Origin: Magnolia sinica
Taxonomy: Eukaryota > Streptophyta > Magnoliopsida > Magnoliales > Magnoliaceae
NCBI RefSeq assembly: GCF_029962835.1
Contig: NC_080575.1
Coordinates: forward strand, 58,768,493-58,832,492
Direction: 5' to 3'
DNA length: 64,000 bases
The translations under genes were made by a program, and so were the position numbers. Below the pieces are notes generated by a model. It searched no databases. It had not been told where the DNA came from and saw only the letters and a list, made by a program, of their open reading frames with translations. Of the stretch, positions 12,433 through 24,663 are shown in pieces. The stretch's first letter is position 1, and the number at the start of each line of letters is the position of its first letter.

Positions 12433-13715
12433 CCCCCCACCAGCATTTTACTAGTCCCGAGCAAAATAAGTGAAGATAAATAAAAATAAGAATAAAAACT
12501 AATTCTAAAAAAATTAAAACAAAAATAAAAATTCTAACTACACCACTTTCGCAAGTAATCTCAATTGCATTTAACATATCCAACAAGCCTTTAAACCCCT
12601 AGGTTTCCCCTAGTGGACGAGTTATAGTCTCGTGAGGGTTTCTAGAAATGTTACCCATAAACATTGAAAATATGAAAAATAGTTCAACACTCAGAAATTT
12701 ATACAATTATGCCTCCATTCATCATATGAATTTCAAAATAAAATAATACTTACCCTAAGTCTGAAGTTCGTTAGAATCTCAATTTCCTAATTCATTACAT
12801 CCTTGAGTTCAAAGAACTAATTAAAATTTAGAATAGTTATGATCCACTATACTTTGGTGCTCGATGACACTAGTTTAACTTTGATAAATATGCATGTTCC
12901 CTATCCTAACTCCTTTCAATCATCTCAAGAATATGAAATCTCCAGTTATCTCATTTCCTTCATGTCATTTTTTCTTTTTTCATCATATCCTCATTATTAT
13001 AGACCACCCTTAGATGAAGATTCCCACTTGGTTTGCTTCATAACCTAAGGTATCGTACTTGTAATGGTAACAGTAATGGATACCTAGGCATCCTTACTCC
13101 AAATTACTGACATATTGTTATGGTCATTGCATTCATGCTCTATAATAAATTTTTTTTTTCTTCAATATTCTCTCTTTTAAGCATATATCAATGGTACTAG
13201 TTCATTTAACCTTGTTTAAATTAAAAAAATTTATTCTAGTTCACATATCATATTCCTCACTTAGTTAGCTAGGTTGTATTGTGAATTCAGTACATCAAAT
13301 TACAACTCACTTTAAACTAGTGATTAGATAATCGAACTCAAGTCTATAATTTTCAGTTATCAAAATTCTGACTACTATCAACCTAGACTAAGTATTAACT
13401 TTACCTTTGGAATTCGCGTAATATCATGTTCACATTCTTGTATATAAACATATTATTTTGAAAATGTTGAAAAAAATTTTCCATAAACCTAAAAAATAAA
13501 CCGAAACCTAAATAATAATACTAATAATAAACTGAAACAAAAAAAAAAAACTCACATGACTATCCAATGTAATGATAATGTGATGCAGAGAACAATAAAA
13601 ATAAAAGAAATGGTGGATAATACCTACCATGAAGAACTCACCTGCTAAGTGACACTAAAAAAATTGAATATGATATAAATCCTACATAAATGCTCCGTCA
13701 GAATAGGAGCATCAA
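12433..13715 (-). other. Athila 3' non-coding region
   Basis: AT-rich 1.3 kb between the end of the integrase reading frame and the polypurine tract. I see no conserved frame here; the 69-aa plus-strand frame at 12839-13048 is not supported by any motif. Confidence 0.5.
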
Positions 13716-14734
13716 TCTGAATATTCTAGCTCATGAAGAGGGACAGACTCCTCTCCCAAATGAAAGTTTTCCACATAAGGCTTCAATCTCTGACCATTAA
13801 CCTTATACACATTGTCATTACGTGGATTCTCAATTTCAATAGTCCCATGAGTATAAACATTCTTCACAATGAAGGGGCTTGTCCATCTAAATCTTAATTT
13901 TTTTCGAAAATAACTGGAGACAAATTATACAATAGGACCTTTTGCTGAGGTTCAAAATTCTTCCTCAGGATGTTTTTGTCATGAAAAGCTTTGGTCCTTT
14001 CTTTTTAAATTTTAGAATTTTCATAAGAGTCTCACCTCACCTCCTCTAATTCATTCAACTCTAATTTCATTTGTCCACTTGCTTGGTCCATATCAAAGTT
14101 TAATTTTTTTAATTGCCCTGTATGCTCTATGTTCCAATTCCACAGGCAAGTGGCAAGCCTTCCCATACACCAATCTGTATGAGGACATTCCAATCGAAGT
14201 CTTATAAGTAATGTTATAAAACCATAAAGCATCGAATAGTCTAAGGAACCAATCCTTCCTATTAGGCCTTATAGTTTTCTCTAAAATGTGTTTAATTTTT
14301 CGATTAGAAATCTCAGCTTACCTACTCGCTTGTGGGTGGTATGGGGTGCTCACTTTATGCTTGATGACATATTTCTTCATCAAAGCCTTAAATGTCCTAT
14401 AGTAAAAGTGAGACCCGCCATCACTAATGGAGGCCTTTAGAGTTTCAAATCTAAAAAAAAAAAAAAAATTCCTTGAGGAATCATATGACCACTTTGTTGT
14501 CATTAGTCCTACTTGGAACTACCTCAATCTGCTTGAAAACATAGTCCACACCAACCAATATATAAAGAAATCGTTTAAAAAAAGATGGAAATGGGCCCAT
14601 AAAATCAATACCCAACAATCAAAAATCTCCAATGGTAACATTGGGGATAAAGGCATCATGTTGCACCGGGTCACTCTTCCCAATCTTTGACCTCTATCAT
14701 AAACAACACAGAAAGAATGGGTGTCTTTAAACAT
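13716..14734 (-). pseudogene. Athila integrase, decayed
   Basis: Minus-strand fragments of the integrase core and tail in several frames. The piece 14318-14503 reads SDGGSHFYYRTFKALMKKY followed by HKVSTPYHPQ, the conserved second-aspartate block and the downstream segment that carries the catalytic glutamate context in this family. Segments 14032-14232 and 14519-14734 give the flanking parts. Stops and frameshifts separate them, including an A-rich interruption near 14450-14468. Confidence 0.75.
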
Positions 14735-14946
14735 AGTGGGCTAGTAAAAACCACACTATAGGATTTTTGCAGCGGTTTTCTTAGCAGAAAAATGGCCACC
14801 ACATGCTTCCATGTGGTAAAAGGAAAAATACTCTAAACTTCATCCTCTAGGACACAACGTCTAAAAATTTAATCAGTCCCATATTTATATAAATATGGGT
14901 CATCACAGAAGAAGTTCCTAACCTCGGTTTCAAAACACTTCCTATC

Positions 14947-15363
14947 TTATGACTGCCAATGATATGGCATTTTTCCAGTTACAAGATAGTTCACTATATC
15001 CACATACCAAGGCAATTTGGAGATCGCAAATAATTGTTCATCAGGGAAAGTGTCCTGGATATGCATCTCCTCAGTAGAATCATCTAACCCTAATCTAGAA
15101 AGGTGATCGGCCACTACATTTTCTACTCCTTTCTTATCTTTTATCTCTAAGTCAAATTCTTGGAGTAGGAGGATCCATCTTAAATGTCTCGGCTTTGCAT
15201 CCTTCTTAGATAGCAAATATTTTAAAGCCGAGTGGTCCGTGAAAATGACGACTTTGGATCCCAGCAAGTACGACCTAAACTTATCTAAAGCAAAAACTAT
15301 TGCAAGTAACTCCTTTTCAGCTGTTGAGTAGTTCACTTGAGCCGACTTTAGAGTTCTACTCAC
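14947..15363 (-). pseudogene. Athila RNase H fragment
   Basis: 139-codon open piece with [19 protein letters not shown], then [11 protein letters not shown] and the end motif VADHLSRL, the standard Ty3/gypsy RNase H run that follows the reverse transcriptase. It lies in pol order between reverse transcriptase (15777-16551) and integrase. Upstream residues are interrupted by stops. Confidence 0.85.
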
Positions 15364-15776
15364 ATAGTGAATAGCGTAGGGCCGTTTATCTTTCCTTTAG
15401 CCCAAAACAACTCCTATGGCATAATCACTTGCATCGCACATTAGTTCAAAAGGAAGTGTCCAATCTGGTGGACGCATGATAGGTGAAGTGGAAGGGATGA
15501 TTTGATTTTATTAAAGGCACTTGCACACTCATCTGTCAACTTAAATGGGACACCCTTTTAGATAAGATTAGTCAAGGGTCTAATAATGGCACTAAAGTCC
15601 TTAATGAATCTTCTATAAAAACTGACATGCCCTAGAAGTGATCTAATATCTCTAACAGTTCGGGGGATAAGTAGATTAGCTATAATATCGAGTTTTAAAC
15701 AATCTACCTCGATTCCATTTTTGGAGATAACATGGCCTAAAACAATTTATTTTTGAACCATGAAATGACATTTCTC

Positions 15777-16551
15777 TCAATTTAAGACAAGGTGCTTCTC
15801 TTCACACCTAGATAAGACAAGAGATAAATTGTTGAGGCATTCCTCAAAACTACTCCCAAATACAGAGAAGTCGTCTATGAAAACCTCAAGAAACTTCCCA
15901 ACTATATTTGAAAAAATACTTAACATACACCGTTGGAAAGTTGCTGGGGCATTACACAATCCAAATGGCATTCGTTTAAAAGCAAACGTGTCAAATGGAC
16001 AAGTGAACGTAGTTTTCTCTTGGTCTTCCAGGGCTATCTCTATTTGGTTATATCCGGAATATCCATATAAAAAAAACTACAGAAGGAGTGACCTGCTACC
16101 CTCTCTAAGACTTGATCAATGAATGGTAAAGGGAAATGGTCATTTTTGTGACCTGGTTCAATTTTCTATAGTTAATGCAAACACGCCAACCTATAGTGAC
16201 ACGTGTTGGTATGAGTTCATTATTAGAATTTTAAATGATAGTTATTCCGGATTTCTTTGGGACTACTTAAGTTGGACTCACCCAAACACTATCGGATATT
16301 GGGTAGATAATTCCTACATCCAACAATTTGATCTCCTCATTTTTTACAACTTTCATCATGTTTAGGTTGAGATACCTTTGAGGTTGTCTAATTAGTTTGG
16401 CGTCCTCATCAAGGTGGATCCGATAGGTATATAAAGAAGGACTTATACCCTTGATGTCAGAAATGGTCCAGCTTAAGGCTCCTTTATAGTCCCTTAGAAC
16501 ATTCAACAATTTAATCACTTGATCCTTGTCTAAAAATGAAGAGATCACCAC
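15777..16551 (-). pseudogene. Athila reverse transcriptase fragments
   Basis: Two main minus-strand pieces. 16267-16551 reads the N-terminal part (DIKGISPSLYTYRIHLDEDA, then IIYPISDSVWVSP). 15777-15971 reads MPFGLCNAPATFQRCM and FIDDFSVFGSSFEECLNNL, in which FIDD replaces the usual YxDD active-site box, a common Athila variant. The piece between them is frameshifted. The enzyme would copy the element RNA into DNA but cannot be made from this copy. Confidence 0.88.
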
Positions 16552-17085
16552 AGGCTAAGTTTTATTTTTACCCAAGTATACATATTTAGGCTTATTTGGT
16601 AGTGCTTTTAGATCAAGCTTTTGAACATTGGTTGGTGATGGCAGAGGTCGCAAGTCCTCGATAGATAGGATTTGAGTGTGCAGTTTCCATTGGTATATAC
16701 CAATGTCTTGGGTAGTAATGCTCTCATTATCATCACAAATTTTAGCAAGCATTTTTTCTAAATCAGAATTTTTCAAGTCCCCAAAGAATTAAATCAATTC
16801 CTTAGTCAGACTAGGTTCCAATTCCTCTTCTTCTATCAAGCAGTCCATGAAATTCAGCTCATGGATCTCATTATTGCCAATGGGCTACTTACATAGATTG
16901 AAAATATTTAGCTCTAGAGTCATGTTACTAAAAGACAAGTTCATCATTCAATTCCTACAATTTATGATTACATTTGAAGTTGCTAGGAATGGGCGGCCTA
17001 AAATGATGGGAACTTGAGCGCTAGCAATTGCACATGGTTCAGTGTCTAGTACAATAAAATCTATGGGGAAGTATAATATCTTCAC

Positions 17086-17394
17086 TTAGACTAGCACATT
17101 CTCTAAAATTATCCTTGATACCTTAATGGAGCGATAAGCGAGTTGAAGTATAATCGTGATTAGTTTAAGCTCGCTTAACCCCATTTGTTGGTAAACCGAA
17201 TAAGGTACTAAGTTGACACTTGCACCCAAATCTAGCAAAGCATGCTCAATTTGGAAATTCTCAATAATGCAAGGAATAGTGGGACTTCCTAGGTCATTGT
17301 ATTTAGGAACGGCCCTTTGTTGAATGATAGTGCTCACTTTCTCAGTAAGGAAGGTCTTTTTGTGCACATTTAATTTCCTCTTTACAGTGCACAA
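17086..17394 (-). pseudogene. Athila aspartic protease fragment
   Basis: 103-codon frame with PCIIENFQIEHALLDLGASV, then NLVPYSVYQQMGL; DLGAS is the catalytic aspartate loop (D-x-G-A/S) as seen in Athila proteases. It lies directly upstream (in pol order) of the reverse transcriptase fragments and downstream of a gag-protease linker piece (17615-17824). The frame is short compared with an intact gag-pol and is flanked by stops. Confidence 0.85.
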
Positions 17395-17614
17395 GTCCTT
17401 GAGATATTTAGCATATGATGAAATTTGTCTAATGGCATCAAGCAGAGAAATATTGATAGTATAACCTTTTGGAGCACATCCAACATCTCTTGATATTTTA
17501 TGGGGACAATGTGTTCCGAAGTCTACATGGGAACAAAACTAGAGGTTCATATGACTTAGTCTCTTTGTCCTTTTGTTCTTGTGAGTCTTGAACCATAGCC
17601 GGTTCATCATTTTC

Positions 17615-17905
17615 TTAAGATGGTGGCTCATCCTCTGGTATTTCTACCAATTGCATTATCTTATTATCGACCTCTTTTCCACTTCTCAAGGTAATGATGG
17701 CCTTAACTTGTTCGTGATGTAGCTTTGAGTCTCCATTAAAATGTGTATTTCTAAGGTTTGACATAGGTTGAGAAGGAAGTATGTCTTTTTCCCTAGCATT
17801 TAGTTGAGTCTCAATCCTATCCACGACCGTCTTTAATTCCTAATTTGATTGGATTAAAGACTAATTCATTTGAGCTTAAGAGTTCATTAATGTGGTCAAT
17901 GCATC
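17615..17905 (-). pseudogene. Athila gag-protease linker fragment
   Basis: The 17615-17824 frame contains ILPSQPMSNLRN and VKAIITLRSGKEVDNKI, a block typical of the region between gag and protease in Athila polyproteins. It is cut at 17905 by the solo LTR; the rest of gag resumes at 22771. Confidence 0.75.
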
Positions 17906-20900
17906 TATAAGACCCGTATCCTAGCCCGTACCATTCGATAGGCTTCAACGGTCCTCCCGGTCGAATTTCAGCAACCCACAATCCGTAATATAGTTGCATA
18001 CGACCCTGAGTTGTATCCTATATTCCAGAGTCGGATCAACCCAAGACTTATACCTTAGCAACCGCGTCATTGCAGCGGTCCCGATGCCGTGTCTCGCGCG
18101 CTAAGGCGATACCCGGGCCAGGAGATGTGGGCCCACGTTCAGTTTGAGGAAAACGCCGCATGTTGCAATCGCTAGAAAACATCACATCAATCAAGTACAC
18201 ATCACTCCCATCACTCACACCCATCCCCAAGTACAACTACCCTCCCCAAAGTCAACTTTCTCTTACAACAAAGTACACCCATCCATCCCTCTCTCCCATC
18301 ATCTCTCTCTCTCTCTCTCATTCTCTCTCTCTCCATTTTTCAAGTAACCCCATGAGAGGTGGACGTCCAAGCTTCCCATGAGAGAGCTAGTGTGGCCCAC
18401 CTTCCTACCTCCCATCTCCACCATCCAAAGTCCATCTAGACCATTAAATTGTACCCCTTGGAGCTCTAGATCGCATTGCAGAAGAAGGAAGGGGAGATCA
18501 AAGGTGGGTATTTTTTAGGATTTGAATTGTTTCTTGTGCTTAGATTTGATGATTTGAGGGCCCACTTGTGGTGGGAGCCATTTGATGTATGGTTTGTATC
18601 GTCTAGAGGGGCCCATAGTGGCGGGGTCCCTCCTCCATCCGTCCTCTTTTTCTCTCTCTTTCCCCTCTTTCTTCTCCCTGTTTTGATGGCCCACCTTGAT
18701 GATATATTGCATCCATACCATCCAGCAGTTTGGTGTGTGTGAGACCCACCTGATGGATGTGTTGGATGGTGCCATGTGGGCCCTACCTTAATGGTGTTGG
18801 GAAAATACAAATGTCAGACTAATCTAAATCAAGTGGGCCACGTTTACGTGGGACCCACAAGCCATGGCCCCCACACGTAGGACCCACATGCATATCCATA
18901 CCATCCAGCATCCAGGGATGCTAAACGTGCCTATACAATGAAGTGTGAACTGGTAGTGGGGTGTACTAAACAGCTAATTAAAAAATAATATAGTATAATA
19001 TAATATAATATATATATATATTATGGGGTATATGGTGGTGGGCCTTACGTGGGACCCACCTGTACCGTCAACAGCACTTGACGCTACATCTTACGCAGCT
19101 CAATAGCTGTTGTATTGATGTCAGCTGTAGTGGGCCCACCTGTTGTGGGACCCACCATGATGTATGTAGATATCCACACCATCCGTTCATTCTACTGGAC
19201 TGGTGGGCCACACGTGTGGACCCACCTTGGGAATTAGATTGGCTAGGGTATCTCACACCAGCCATATAGTTGTTGTACCGATGGCAGCAAGTTCTGTGGG
19301 TCCCACCTTTTCATCCATGTCGTCCATCTATGGGACCCACCATGTTACATGTGTTGTATCCATACCGTCCAACCATTTTGAGAAATAGTGGGGGACAGTG
19401 ACATCCACCGTTAAAACTTCTAATGGCCACAGCAGTTTCCCACCAAGCCGATATATTGTGTTTTCACTTCATCTATCTCTATGTTAAATTATGTATAGGT
19501 TGGATCTCAGATAAATCACGGCGGGCCACACCATGATGTGTCCAACCATTGATCAGGTGGACCACATCACAAAAACAGTGGGGAATGAACACCTACCATT
19601 GAAACCCCTTTTGCGAGTACAGAAGTTTTGGATAAGTATGAAATTTATTTTCCTCTTTATCAAGGTCTTTGTGACCTTGTGAACAGATTGGATGGGAAAT
19701 AAACGTTATGGTGGGGTCCACCTTGATGTATGTGTTGTACATCCATGTTCATCTGGTGGGCCCATTTGGGAGGTACAGGCCCACTTGCTAGTTGTACAGG
19801 GCCCACCTACTGTGTGGCTCAACGTGATGTATGTGAGGCCTAGATGGAGAGGCCCATTATGATGTATTTGAGGCCCACGGGATAGGGCCCATTATGATGG
19901 AATTACGGCCCAGTTGGAGAGGCCCATTGTGATGTATATTGGGATGAGTGAGGCCCGATGTGTATACAAGGCCCACATGATGGGGCCCACCTGCTTGAAT
20001 CTAAGGCCCATGTGATGTATTCGTGGCCTATAGGCAAGGCCCATTGTGATATGTATTAGGCTCATTAGTGCGGCCCATTAATGCAGCCCAATTGATGTAT
20101 ATGAAGCCCATTAGTGCGATCCGTGGATGTGGCCCACTTGATATATGAGGCCTAGTATTGAGGCCCAATATGGCGTATTCAAGGCCCATGGGCGACGCCC
20201 ATTGTGATGTATTTGAGGCCCATGGGCGTGGCCCATTGTGAAACATTTGTGGCACATGAGTGAGGCCCAATGCAATGAATGTGAGGCCCTTGAGTGAGTC
20301 CCATGGCGATGTATATTAGGCCCTTGTGTGAGACCGTGGGCCCACTGTACATTTAACCCTATGTGGGCCACTCCTTGGGAGCAGTGTTGGTTGAATGTCC
20401 ACATTGATGGGTAGTGATGGTTAAATGTCCACATTGTGACCTTCCCTTAGGCCTGGTTAGGCCCATTCTTATCATTCTCTAGTGGGTTAACCCATATTAT
20501 TGGGCCCCATTGATATTATTTGATTCATCATCGGTCATCCATCTATAGACCCTGCCTTGCATCGAGGCTGATTGTTGAGGCCGATTCCGATTATCGAGGC
20601 CGATTGCCGAGGCTAATTTTGATTGCTGAGGCTGATTGTCGAGACCCATATATGTATATGCGGCCCGTAGTTGAGGTCCATTGTGATGTGTATTCGGCCT
20701 GTGTTTGAGGCCTAATGTGATGTATATGCGGCCTATGTTTGAGGCCCAATGTGATGTATATATGGCCTGTGTTTAAGGCCCAATGTGATGTATATACGGC
20801 CCATATTTGAGGCCCATTGTGATGTGTATTCAGCCCGTGTTTAAGGCCTAATGTGATGTATATGAGACCTACGTGATGAAGCCCATTGTGGTGCATTTGA

Positions 20901-22765
20901 GGGCTAGGAGATGGAGCTCGTTGTGATGTATATTAGGCCCATGTGAGAGGCCTATTGTGATGTGTATTAAGTTCTTGAGTGAGGCCCATGGTGTTGTATA
21001 TTGGGCCTTTGTGTGAGGCCATGGGTCCACTATATGTTAGGCTCTATGTGGGTCATTCCTTGAGGGCAATGTTGGTTAAATGTCCACATTGTCGAGGTCG
21101 ATTGTCAATGCCGGTTATTGATACCGATTATGAGTAAGTGACAGCATAGCATTATGATACATGCCCATATGCATCATCTGCATGTTTGTTATGAGATGTG
21201 GTTAACCATTGCATATGTCATTGGGCATGTTGTTATGAGACTCCCTGATAGGTGGAGATTGTCTCACATGAGCACACGGTATGCACGGGATTGATGCATG
21301 AGTGGATTGTATAACTCATGCATTGTGTCTTGTGATTACTGTATGCCCTAGCGACATCAGGGTCGTAGCCTCCACAGGCATATCGTGGATAGCCAAATGG
21401 GACACCAAAAATCTGTTACTAGCATCGAGCCGGGTGAAAATCTCTAAACCCTCTTAGTACCAGAGGACACCCCAACATCGAGACCGAGTGGATATATATG
21501 AGCGCATGAGGGCCTTATACCAATAGGCAACATCTCCTACTGTGTCGTGGTCGGTTGGGAGGGGGTGCGGCCTTATCTGCTTGAGGGAATAGGCATAGCT
21601 AGGCTGAGTCTAACCAGCTCGTAAATGGGTCCGCTATCAACGAACCAGGCCGGTATTGGTAGGCGGATAGTGAGGTATCTTCCACTTACCCAGTTGTGCA
21701 CTTTATGGGGTGGCAAGTTGGTATGAGTGTACTAGACTCCGGTTATGATCCCAGATATGAAAAATACTGATATATGGACTTATTAGGCAGAAGTTGTATA
21801 CTCATTCATTCATTTATTCACTATCCACTCAGGCTGGTGGTGCGCAACTATTTGTTACGTGTTCCTTGGCAATGGCCAAGATTTCGGTTAGGGCGTGCGA
21901 CTAACCTAAGGCTAGGAGTTTACCACATTGAGTCTGACTATCCAAATTTAGGTATGAGACTGGTTTAGATAGAAGTCCCTTGTGGTGGACCCCGTAGCCT
22001 GTGATACTACGTACTATCATCCTAACTTCACACTCCAGCATGGTCATTCCATTCACACCGCATATTGCATTACATCCGTGGCATATGGCATTTTGGGTTA
22101 CTGTGTTTCTACATTTATATGGTCTAGATACAACTGACAGTATTCGTGAACTCATAAGGAATTGTATATTGCATTGCATCCTCGGCATCTGATATTTGGC
22201 TCTTTAAGACTCCTCATTTGCATAGCTGATCTGTATTGTGTACTCTGATATTGTTTGACTCATGGACTTGTCAGTATTTCTGCTTACTTTGATATCATAT
22301 GATTCATGATCTTACCAGTATTTTCGATATTGTATGATTATGGCATTGTATTAAATACTTAGCATTTACCTTGTGCACACACTTACACCACCCTCCAAGC
22401 ATTCTATAAGCTTATGCACGATAGATGCGTGCAGGTGATGTTAGGTTGCAGAAGCATGGAGCTTGGAGCATGTAGCTGACTTCTGAAACTTTGATTTTAA
22501 CATATGTATTTCCTTTTTAGCATTGTATTCAAATGTTTATATTAGTGGATATGTGATGATGATGTTGCCTTTGTGATTTGGGTATACTTGTGGTTATGCT
22601 TCTTACGAGATAAATGTAAGTTGAAAATCCTCCTTGTAGGATCCCAAGATTAAAATCTGGCATATGGACGCTGAGAGCCGAGAATGGGGTACTACGGAGG
22701 CTATCGGCACCGGATTCGACAATCAAGAATTTTATGAGCCTAATTTCCGGGTTTGGGGCGTGACA
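17906..22765 (+). mobile_element. Solo giant LTR, 4860 bp
   Basis: Flanked by a perfect 5-bp target duplication, gcatc, at 17901-17905 and 22766-22770. It starts TATAAGACCCG, whereas its minus-strand relative starts TGTAAGA, so the first dinucleotide appears mutated from TG to TA; it ends GGCGTGACA. It contains no coding domain. Organisation: unique leader with CT-rich tract (18300-18335), a GTGGGACCCACC-rich zone (18540-19780) that includes a fragment of the foldback core found elsewhere (about 19500-19750), the GGCC array (19800-21020), then a unique 3' part (21100-22765). It is inserted between gag and pol of the Athila element. Confidence 0.93.
19800..21020 (+). repeat. Tandem array GAGGCCCATTGTGATGTAT in giant LTR
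   Basis: Many imperfect copies of a unit close to GAGGCCCATTGTGATGTAT, varying from about 22 to 35 bp. A small block of GAGGCCGATTGTCGAGGC-like modules lies at 20560-20650. Orientation and content match the 7140-8720 array in reverse complement. Confidence 0.8.
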
Positions 22766-22770
22766 GCATC

Positions 22771-24060
22771 CTCCACAGATGATCGCTTTAATGGGGGTAC
22801 ATATGGTGCATTGTTAGATGCCCCGAAGTTGTTTTGTGGAGGCATTTGAGGTGCATTGGGCGTATTAATTTATAGTCCATTCCTCTAACTAAGATTAGGA
22901 TGGTTACGATAATTTGGATTATACGTGTTTCCCATTAATTACATAACTGACCTTTGGTAGTTATTTATAGCATTTGCTTGCTCATGCTCATGCATGATAT
23001 TTTATACAACTAGGATTATTGGACAATCCTTTGTGTCATGGTCTGCACCACCACAAATGCTACAAAAATTACCTAAGGAAGTGTTTTCTTTAACCATATC
23101 AACCTTCCTAATTTCCAAGGCTTCGACCTTTCTAGCCAATGCAGCAAATTTTGCATTAAGGTCGTCTTCCTCTCTTACGACATACATCCCCGTTTTCTCT
23201 CTAGGAATGGATCTGGTTTGGTCTGGTTTAGCAAAGACATCCAGTGTCTGCATATTCTCTACTAACATGTATAGAAAATCCCAAGCCTCATTATGATCCT
23301 TGTCAAGAAAGGTCCCACCACACATCATCTCTATAAACTGACGGGTATCCATGGTGAGCCCCTTTCGGAACACATCAATCACGTGTCATGGTTCATAACC
23401 ATAATGTGGACAAGTAAGTAGAAGGTCTTTAAAGCGCTCCCAAGCTTGGAAAAATAGTTCATTCCCTTTTTGGGAGAACAACATGATTTCCTGTTTAAGT
23501 GCATTTGTTTTGTGCTTGGAAAAGAATTTTTTTCAAAAACTCTCTACTTAAGGCTTGCCATGTAGTGATGGTATTAGGTCCTAGAGAGTTGAGTCATGCT
23601 TTGGCCCAATCCTTTAGAGAAAATGAGAATAACCTGAGCTTAAGTGCATCCCTATTGCCATTATTTACTTGTAATGTTGCAATTACTTCCCCAAAGTCCT
23701 TGAGCTGCAAGTAGGGGTTTTCAAAATCCAAGCCATGAAATTTAAGGATCAATTGAATTACACCTTGTTTAAAATCAATGTTCCCTGTGTGAGCAGGGAA
23801 CACTATGCAAGATGGTAAATTTGATCTCTCAAGGTGTAAACATTCACGTAATGTCCGTGGTTGGTTTAACACATTCCTATTAACTTCATTTTTATCCTCA
23901 AGAGGAGGATTAGGTTGATTTTCTCTATTTTAATTTATAAATTGATCTAGCAGATTTGGATTTGGATTATCAATTGGGTCTACCATGAAATCGAAGTGAT
24001 GTTGAGTGCCTCTTCTAAGTGAATGATCAAGGCTTGGAACTAGTCCACCTTCGGAGGAGA
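22771..24060 (-). pseudogene. Athila gag, decayed
   Basis: Minus-strand frames 23594-23872 and 23002-23382 carry the Athila gag core: QPRTLRECLHLERSN near the N-terminus, then DTRQFIEMMCGGTFLDKDHN and EAWDFLYMLVENMQTLDVF. They end in a CCHC zinc knuckle, CSICGGADHDTKDC (C-x2-C-x4-H-x4-C), the nucleic-acid-binding part of the capsid protein. The start of gag is near 24060. Several stops break it, and the C-terminal end is cut off by the solo LTR at 22770. Confidence 0.85.
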
Positions 24061-24172
24061 GTCAATTGTTTTGATCCCTACTCCAATGGGACATAAACCA
24101 TCCACACCACACAACAAATACCACTAATTCAAATAGCAAGTATGATACTTAAAATAAAAATATAAATTTAAC

Positions 24173-24345
24173 CAACAACCTAAGCAGCAGGGCCGACTAT
24201 GAGGGTTCAATCCATAAAGCAAAATAAATCAACAACCCAGGCGGCAGGGCCAACCATGAGGGTTCAATCTACAAAGTAAAAATAAATCAACAACCCAGGT
24301 GGCAGGGCCGATCATGAAGGTTCAAACCACAAAGCAAAAATAAAA
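24173..24345 (-). repeat. Three tandem 57-58-bp repeats in the Athila leader
   Basis: Three adjacent units starting at 24173, 24230 and 24288, each containing CAACAACCCAGGCGGCAGGG and a GAGGGTTCAA block, with a few substitutions. They lie in the untranslated leader between the primer site and gag. Confidence 0.85.
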
Positions 24346-24640
24346 AATATATCAACAAAAGTAAAACTAATGCAGAAATTAAATTATGTTAATTTGGAAA
24401 ATAGATTCAGCAGATGATCTTTGTGATCAAACAGCAACAGTAGGACAACCATAGCACTTGGGTGATAAAATCTCAAGTAAGGCAACCTTATGTCACAGTT
24501 AGTGCTTGAAAGACCCAACTGAATTTACTTTCTAAGAAAAATAAAAAATCTACAAAAATTTTGAAGGGTTTAAAAGAGAACTTACCTTAGAAAAGAACTT
24601 ACCTTAGTTATCTTGCACAGATCTAATCTATCTCAGTCTC

Positions 24641-24658
24641 TCCCCAGCAACGGCACCA
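24641..24658 (-). other. Athila primer binding site
   Basis: Minus strand TGGTGCCGTTGCTGGGGA, one or two bases from the usual Athila primer site, starting 5 nt inside the end of the 5' LTR. It primes minus-strand DNA synthesis from a host tRNA. Confidence 0.8.
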
Positions 24659-24663
24659 AAAAC

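Noticed and set aside
12433-13715. Envelope-like gene expected in some Athila elements
   Set aside because: No frame with membrane segments or recognisable similarity is present.
6442-22765. One huge foldback element formed by the inverted giant LTRs
   Set aside because: The right arm has its own target duplication (gcatc) inside Athila, so the arms arose by separate insertions.
24173-24345. Regularly spaced repeats resembling a CRISPR array
   Set aside because: Units are head-to-tail copies without unique spacers, in a plant retrotransposon leader.
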